From Orobanche coerulescens (Eukaryota; Streptophyta; Magnoliopsida; Lamiales; Orobanchaceae): a stretch of 64,000 bases of DNA. The position numbers were made by a program, and so were the translations under genes. This document shows, piece after piece, positions 57,774 to 64,000 of the stretch (position 1 is its first letter; each line of letters begins with the position of its first letter). The DNA lies in contig CM065806.1 in NCBI GenBank assembly GCA_033398695.1, positions 36,667,001 through 36,731,000 of the forward strand. Reading direction: 5' to 3'. Below the pieces are notes generated by a model that made no database searches, was not told the DNA's origin, and saw only the letters and a list, made by a program, of their open reading frames with translations.

Positions 57774-59465
57774 ATGAACACCCATTCATCTCGAGTGCAT
57801 TTAGAAACTTTCATCCCAGAAGTAGAAGCATTCGACCGAAGAACAAGTGCTACCTCAAGAAAACTAAGAAGGAATCTTTTTGAAGACATGGAGAGAGCAG
57901 GAGACAACACGTGGATGAATAACACGAACGATAATGCAATAATCCAGGACAATGATGGCGGAAGGATTGAAAATCCAACAACTAGGGTGCAATCAATTCG
58001 GGATGGATTTCGCCCAAAGCTTGGCCGAACTTTGGAGGAATCACTCATGTTCCAATCAACGCTCTAAATTTCGAGTTTAAGCCCGCCTTAATTTCAATGG
58101 TTCAACAAAATCAATTTGGAGAATTTTCCGTCGACGATCCACATGCCCATCTCACACATTTCATGCAAATATGTGATACTATCAAGATGAATGGGGTCTC
58201 GGATGATGCAATACGCTTACGATTGTTTCCATTATCTTTGAGAGAGAAATCAAGAAACTAGCTTGGGACTTTAGCTCCGGGAAGTATAAGGACATGGGAG
58301 GATTTGAGCGAAAAAATTTTGTTCAAGTTTTTCCCACCTAACAAGACGATGAAGCTAAAAAGTGAGATTACTCAATTTCATCAACTAGACTCCGAACCGT
58401 TATATGAAGCATGGGAACATTTCAAAGATATACTAAGGCGATGTCCTCGATATGGTTTCCCAGAAGACCAATAAATGTGTTTCTTCTATAATGGTCTTAT
58501 GGGAGGAACGAGGAATTTTATTGATGCTTCCGCGGGAGGTGCATTGCTAGCAAGAAGCACCGAATAAGCTTATGGATTAATAGAAGAAATGGCTATGAAT
58601 AGTTATCAATAGCCAATGGAAAGAGCAAATGTTAGAAGGGTGGCTGAGATATCCAATTCGGACCCTATCAAGGCACTAACCGCACAAATGACGATGTTAA
58701 CTACTCAGTTGGGGGCCCTAACAAAAGGAGGTGATTCGAAAATAGCTCCTCAAGGAAGTTCACTACCGTCCGACCCATTGGAGGAGGCACATTACATTAA
58801 TAATCGGAATTACAACAATTTCCGGAATAATCCACCACCGGGTTTCTACCATCCCTCCAACAGAAATCATGAAAAATTTAGCTATGCTAACCAAAAAAAT
58901 GCCTTACAACCACCGGCCAGATTCTAAGTGTCAAATGGTGAAATAATTGAAGAAGCAAAGCCAACGTCAAATCTCGAGAATATTCTGGCTACCTTTATGA
59001 TGGAAACAAAAAGTTGATTTAGTCGAGATGAGGAAAAATTAGATAAAATCGAAGGCCATGTTACTCAATTAGCTACCACCATGGGAGCTCAAATGAAAAA
59101 TCCTGAAACTCAAATTGTTCAACTGGCTAAAGTTATCGGGAGTCAACATCATCGGGGACAATTGCCAAGCAATAACTAAGTAAATCCAAAAGAATCTTGT
59201 CAAGCTATCACCTTAAGAAGCGGAATGAATTATCAAGGGCCAAAGATGCCAACGGTCCAACAAAGTGAGGGAGCCAAAGAGGATCAAATCAAAAATATAG
59301 AGGAAGAAGTGAAGCATGACACATATAAGGGGGCTGAGAAGCCTAAAATATCTTCTCTACTTTTAAAGTTCCTCTCCCTTTTCCTCAACGTTTTAAAAAG
59401 AAAAGGTTAGATGCATAATTTGCAAAATTTTTAGACCTCTTCAAGAAAATTAACATCAATATTCC
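57774..59465 (+). pseudogene. Athila-type gag (many stops), interrupted by TR-GAG2
   Basis: Starts MNTHSSRVHLETFIPEVEAF in frame 1, shifts at about 58045 to VPINALNFEFKPALISMVQQ, NQFGEFSVDDPHAHLTHFMQ, RLRLFPLSLREKSRN-stop, TWEDLSEKILFKFFPPNKTM, LDSEPLYEAWEHFKDILRRC and FIDASAGGALLARSTE-stop. These are the conserved Athila gag phrases. The later part has LTAQMTMLTTQLGALTKGGD and CQAITLRSGMNYQGP. At least eight in-frame stops, no intact knuckle. It ends at KINI where TR-GAG2 is inserted (59467). Pol, if any, lies beyond the window. Confidence 0.9.
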
Positions 59466-59466
59466 T

Positions 59467-61081
59467 TGTTAGGAATACTTATTAGATTTTGATGATGCCA
59501 TCCTTGTATTTGATTATTCAAATGTATGTTTTAAGTACTTGGCAAAATGTAAAGAAGAACCAAATGAGTATCTTTTGTAGGCCAGATTATGTATAGTTGA
59601 ATACTTGGCAACATGTAAAGAAGAACCAAATGAGTATCTTCTGTAGGCCATGTAAGTTAGGATAAAAATTGGCTAAGTATAAATCATAGAGAAGTTCAAT
59701 ATCAGACGAGTTTTGGTCAAATAGATACATCAGAGAGGTTTGACCAAACACTGCAGAAAACCGAGTTGCAGACAAGTTTAATCAGAGAAGTCTTGATCAA
59801 CTCAACTGTTCAGAAAAGGTTGACCACAGACGACTTATCATCAGACAACGTTCTGCATAAGAGATTTATCAAAGAAGCCCTGGTCAAAATAATTATCAGA
59901 GAAGTTTGACCAAACTGCAGTCAAGTGATCAGACGGAGTCCAAGTCAACTGAAATTTAACCCTCAGATCAGATAAGTTCATCAGGTCAGAAGACTTCAGA
60001 TCAGAGAAGATTAGTCGGGACAGAGAACTTCATCTCAGAGAAGTTACATCAGAGAAGTCCAACATAAGATAAGGATGACTGTACAAGATCAGATAAGTGA
60101 TCAGCTAAGTAATCCAGTCCACGTCACCATGTGTTGAAAAGTCAATAATCACGGAAAGTCACATGCAGGCATAGAGAGACAGACTGGAGAGATTCCCGAA
60201 AAGAAATGAATTAAATATTCATCGAGACCCACCTCTGAAGACTTTATGAATATTATAATCTAAAGATTCGGCGCTACGATGAGAAAGTCTTCACAACGGT
60301 CGGAAATGGATTAAAATAAGGGAATCCAGCCTTGCAACATTCGGAAAGAAAAACAAAGAAGTCTATTTCTCCAACGGACGGATTTGTTACAGGAAATGAA
60401 ACGGCTATGAAGGAAGCTCAAGGATCGACATCTATATATACCTAAAGATTTGAATTGAGCAAAGTACAATGCGAACAACACTTACAAGCGAACAAAGCAA
60501 TCAAAGCGAACAATAGCATCGTGAAGAGCAAGAGTTCAAAGCTCTTATTTGAAGAAGCTCTTAGTTGGAGAAGACAAACCACTCGTGTCTTTAAACCTGA
60601 GTTCCGGGTACTTCATGGTTGAAGTTTGCGAGACTGATAGGCATCCGAGGATTTTAGATCAAGAGGTGCTAGGCAGTCAAAGGAGTTGCAACGATGGGAT
60701 TTCCAGTGGCTGGAAGTTGTTGTAGCTAGGAAGAATCATTGTATTATTTATCACTGGTTGAGAATTATAGTGAATTTATCTCCAACTGGTTTGGAGAAAA
60801 GTGTAGTAGCACAGGATTAACCCACCTCTGAGACCACTATAATTGCCTGCATGTTTTACTACTTCAAACACCATACTTACCTGTTGCATACATATTTACT
60901 GTTCCATTGTTTAGTTATTTGCTTACGTCATCAGCTGTGTCTTTCGCATCCTGTCTACAGACGGCTTCAAGTCACCTGTACTTATCACAGCTGAGAAACT
61001 CCTAACCCTTTGTGGAAAAAGAGTTTCAATAAGTCTATTCACCTTCCCTCTAGACTTATTCCTTATGACTTGTGACCTACA
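59467..61081 (+). repeat. TR-GAG2 5' LTR
   Basis: U3 carries words of the type ATCAGAGAAGTTTGACCAA at 59701, 59729, 59781, 59867 and 59894, and plain ATCAGA words to about 60115. TATA box CTATATATACC at about 60432. Ends CTTGTGACCTACA two bases before the primer-binding site. Right edge inferred from that site. Confidence 0.75.
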
Positions 61082-61083
61082 AG

Positions 61084-61094
61084 TGGTATCAGAG
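61084..61094 (+). other. TR-GAG2 primer-binding site
   Basis: TGGTATCAGAG, initiator tRNA-Met type. Confidence 0.88.
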
Positions 61095-61161
61095 AGGTTG
61101 GTTCAATTTTTCAGAACCAGATCCATATATCGAGGATATATATTTTAATCTCTCATTTATA

Positions 61162-62620
61162 ATGGAACATATGTATTCTAGTCTTCCTGTTTTTTCTATA
61201 TATGACTATGACTTATGGAAGATAAGAATGCAGCCAGATTTATCATCTGTCCACGATGACATGTGGAGTATATTTGAAGAAGGTCCCTTCATCTATATGA
61301 AAGACAACACAGAGAATATTGCAGCTGAAAGCCCAGACAGATTCCCAAGACCAGATCAGAGATGACTTCCGAAGAAAGGGAGCTGGCAAACCTTAACAAT
61401 CGAGCCAGAAATACCTTATACCAAACCTTTGATCAAGCCACCATGACAAAAATCAAACATTGCAGAAATGCCAAAGAAACATGGTATATATTAGCAGCAA
61501 TGTATGAAGAAACAGAGCTGATCAGAGAGAGCGAGGAATCAATGAGTGGATTCCTATATGATGATGATAACGAAGTAATCAACTATATTATGGCCAATCT
61601 TGACAATGAAGCGGTATCATCTAACCCTCGAGCTCCACGAAGTTTCAGTTCAGATTTGTCTGAAGATATCGATCTACACAAATCTGTAAACCAACTTTTA
61701 AAAGATTTTGAAATTCTTAAATCAGCACACCTGGCTGCTACAGTTGAGAATACCCAACTGAAAAATGATAAAATTCAGATACAAAAGGATTTTGACAAAC
61801 TCAGCCAGAATTCCGAAAATTTCAAAACCAGTCAGGCTGAAACTGAAAAATTAGCTTTTGCTGTAATAGAAAGACTAACTGTTTTAAACAATGAAAAATC
61901 AGGTGCACTCATGAATCTTGAAGCTGAACTTTCAAAACTTAGACAATTAAATGATGCTCAAGCTAAAGATCTAACATCTTTAAAAGCATCTATAACCTTA
62001 GATAACGTGTACAAACCAAAGGCCACTTTATTTAAACTCAGGCCTTGGATATGACCCCAACACTCCCTCCACTTCTAAAACAACTTTTATCAAGGGAGAA
62101 ACAATTGTCCAGACTACTGAGCCTACACATAAACCTGTATTTCAAATTAGGCAGAAGCAACAGTCAAAACAATATGCCAACTACTACCAAAGACTCCCTA
62201 AAAACAGATTTGAAAATGGGAGAGGCAAATGGAAACCTCAAGGTTACCCAAGTTTTCAAAATGAGCAGGTGTGGAGACCCCAAAGATTTTATAAATGGTC
62301 TCAGCCAAGATTTAGAAATGGCCCACACCACCAATTTTATAAGGCATATCCAATACACAATCCTAACCGAGCATATAAGCCCAAACAATACTATGCACCT
62401 TTCAGAGGCAACAATCATAATTTTCAAAATATGTGGAAACAACATAACAGACCACATCCATTTAGTTGACAATCATATTATATGCATAATACAGACCAAG
62501 GATACATAGAGCATAAGGATACATATAGGAATGAAGTTCAGAAGAGAATCACTAATCCTAGAGGACCCAAACAAATCTAGGTACCCAAATCGCTTCTTAT
62601 CTGATTGCAGGTAAAATAAG
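61162..62620 (+). pseudogene. copia-type gag of TR-GAG2 (three frames)
   Basis: The chosen ATG (61162) gives MEHMYSSLPVFSIYDYDLWK then IRMQ, the copia gag opening. After a frameshift at about 61363: ERELANLNNRARNTLYQTFD and NAKETWYILAAMYEETELIR, the conserved central gag domain (UBN2-like). An acidic linker (SSDLSEDIDLHKS) precedes a long coiled coil to about 62000. After another shift the basic linker reads LGYDPNTPSTSKTTFIKGET and RFENGRGKWKPQGYPSFQNE. It ends RGPKQI-stop-VPKSLLI at about 62570-62600, where TGG decayed to TAG in the IWVPK border motif. No knuckle and no pol. Confidence 0.8.
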
Positions 62621-63720
62621 AAGACTACTGTGTAGAAACCATAGAGTCATTAGAAAGGGATGAAGAATGACATGAGATCTCAAGATGGTTCAGTCACATG
62701 ACCCGGAACAAGAATGTCAATCAAATGAATTCAAAAGAATGTCAGTATTAGCTAATCAAAAGAGACCCAGGTGAATCAATAGAGGAGAGCTCATATGAAC
62801 AAATTAGCTCAAAGAAAAATCGGGCATCCCAATGAGGGAGAACTTGCTAAAGAACTTGTTAGGAATACAAGCAATGTTGGTAGCAAAAAGTCATCCTGAG
62901 TATGAAGAAATAGATTTTGCTGAAAGCACACGCACCAGCAGCAAGAAATCAAATGCCTAATTGAAGATCTCAAAAGTTAGTGGAAGAATGCCCTAATAAG
63001 AATAAAAGTCATATGATCAGATCCAGACAGGAAAAGTCACCTGATCAGATGCAGTTGAGAAAGCCACCAGAATAAGGAAATAAAAGTTATCGAAAGCAGG
63101 CAAGAAGAGTCACCTGATCTAGGGACCAGACGAGAGAAAATCCATCTGATCGGATCAGAAAAGAAATATCATCTGATCAGAGCCACAGCCGAAACAAATT
63201 ATCTGATCGTAAAAAAAACGAAGGGACAGGCCACCCGATCCAGGGAAAATGACAAGAAACCAGTTAAAGAAACCCACCTGATCAGACCAGTCTCCTAACA
63301 AGAAGAACATACAGGAAGAATAATCTGGCCCGAAGAAGATCAAAAGATATCCGATCTGAAAGAGACAAGAAAGGTTTTTGGAGCAGAGTAGTGAACTTGG
63401 ATTACTAGATTGGGATTCTAGTATAGACGAGAAAGATACATGATGATCAGATCAGACAATGGAAGGAACTTACCTGATGCAAACGAGGAAGAGCTACCTG
63501 AAGCAATCAAGGAGGATCCACCTGATTAGAGTAGTCAATCATTCTACCCGAGCAGATCAGACAAGAAGACGAAGGACAAATGAAGCCGACCTCAGGAAAT
63601 ACATCCTACTTAATGCAGAAAGCTAACTGATGCAGATCAGACAAGGAAAAGTTAGATGTCCCACAGGCGACACAAGCTACCTGATGCAGAGCAGTCAAAC
63701 GGTCAACCAGCTAAGTTTTC
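62621..63720. repeat. TR-GAG2 internal spacer rich in CCTGATCAGA words
   Basis: No gene. CACCTGATCAGA or close variants occur about fifteen times from 63016 to 63690 (for example 63040, 63110, 63148, 63171, 63278, 63443). The palindromic core TGATCA recalls the ATCAGA words of the LTR. Confidence 0.65.
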
Positions 63721-64000
63721 CTATCCCTGACCGACTCTAGAATATTATATTATTATTTATTTACACGTGGCAAATACACGTTCACACGACCGCCACTATG
63801 TCCAAATTAAATTCAACCGTCATTTTTTTCAAATTCTCAAAAGTTTAACCGCCGCTTAAATTAATTATTGTTAAACTCAAAACATCTTTTCAAATGGCTA
63901 TTTAACTCGGCGAACTCATTTCACAAGAACTTTACCGTCTTCAAACTCGAGAAACCCTACTTTTCAAAAAAAAAAAGCAGAAAATTCTTTGAACCTTCAA
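63721..64000 (+). promoter_or_regulatory. Promoter-like region at window edge
   Basis: A G-box (ACACGTGGCA, about 63761), several CCGCC/ACCG words, a TATA-like GGCTATTTAACTC (about 63895) and a leader with CTCGAGAAACCCTACTTTTC and an A run. This resembles the start of a second ORF in such elements, comparable to the promoter of the antisense ORF in LARD1. The ORF itself would lie beyond 64000. Confidence 0.35.

Larger units (their letters stand above)
59467..64000 (+). mobile_element. TR-GAG2: second gag-only copia-like element (3' end outside window)
   Basis: Begins TGTTAGGAATACTTATTAG inside the Athila gag; the candidate target site is TTCCT (59462-59466), but the partner is out of view. 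5' LTR of about 1.6 kb, primer-binding site, coiled-coil gag ending at the IWVPK-like border, then no pol but a 1.1-kb repeat-rich spacer and a promoter-like region at the window edge. Confidence 0.75.

Noticed and set aside
7408..61094. TGGTATCAGAGC sites as tRNA genes
   Set aside because: Only the 12-base primer-binding sites at LTR ends are present; no tRNA cloverleaf.
62858..62890. TTGTTAGGAATAC as a TR-GAG2 3' LTR start
   Set aside because: Matches the LTR start for only about 13 bases; the sequence that follows is unrelated, so it does not define an LTR.

Overview
The window is nuclear DNA of a flowering plant, very probably a eudicot. It consists almost entirely of nested LTR retrotransposons: Ty1/copia, Ty3/gypsy including chromovirus- and Athila-type elements, and several non-autonomous derivatives. 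I found no host gene I could defend, no rRNA or tRNA gene and no CRISPR array. The species is not determinable from sequence alone; the mix of element families would fit an asterid, but that is a guess.

Layout. An old Ty1/copia element forms the outer frame: partial 5' LTR at 1-890, integrase piece at 4339-4597, the rest of pol at 19219-21162, and 3' LTR at 21378-22309 and 45924-46420. The integrase was split by a 14.6-kb gypsy-like element without gag-pol (LARD1, 4598-19213, target duplication GTGGA). The 3' LTR of LARD1 was in turn split by a gag-only copia-like element (TR-GAG1, 13991-18616, duplication CCTCG). The copia 3' LTR was split by LARD2 (22310-45918, duplication GTTTT). LARD2 hosts a decayed gypsy chromovirus with gag-pol (24155-33459) and two solo LTRs in reverse orientation (33479-36288, TTCGT; 39890-42415, TTGAA). 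Further right lie a TR-GAG fragment (46421-47335), a tandemly duplicated 1.4-kb CT-rich segment (47504-50150), a gypsy LTR stub (50185-50500), an Athila-type element (about 50501-59465) carrying a reverse pol-less Athila derivative (51859-57667, ATTAG), and the 5' part of a second gag-only element (TR-GAG2, 59467 to beyond the window).

Functional picture. Nearly every reading frame of the autonomous elements is broken by stops, frameshifts or lost catalytic residues, so any mobility of the gag-only and LARD elements must have used proteins supplied in trans. The best preserved reading frame is an antisense 343-codon ORF inside LARD1 (7626-8657, minus) with its own TATA box.

Most striking signal. 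The promoter (U3) part of several gypsy-type LTRs carries an array of a 12-bp CpG-rich near-palindrome repeated with a strict 22-24 bp period. The core word differs between families (TTACGGCCGTAA, TAACGTACGTTA, TAGCGCACGCTA) while the period is the same, and the TATA box sits 22-24 bp after the last unit, in register with the array. I know of no named description of this architecture; it is the main candidate for an undescribed system here.
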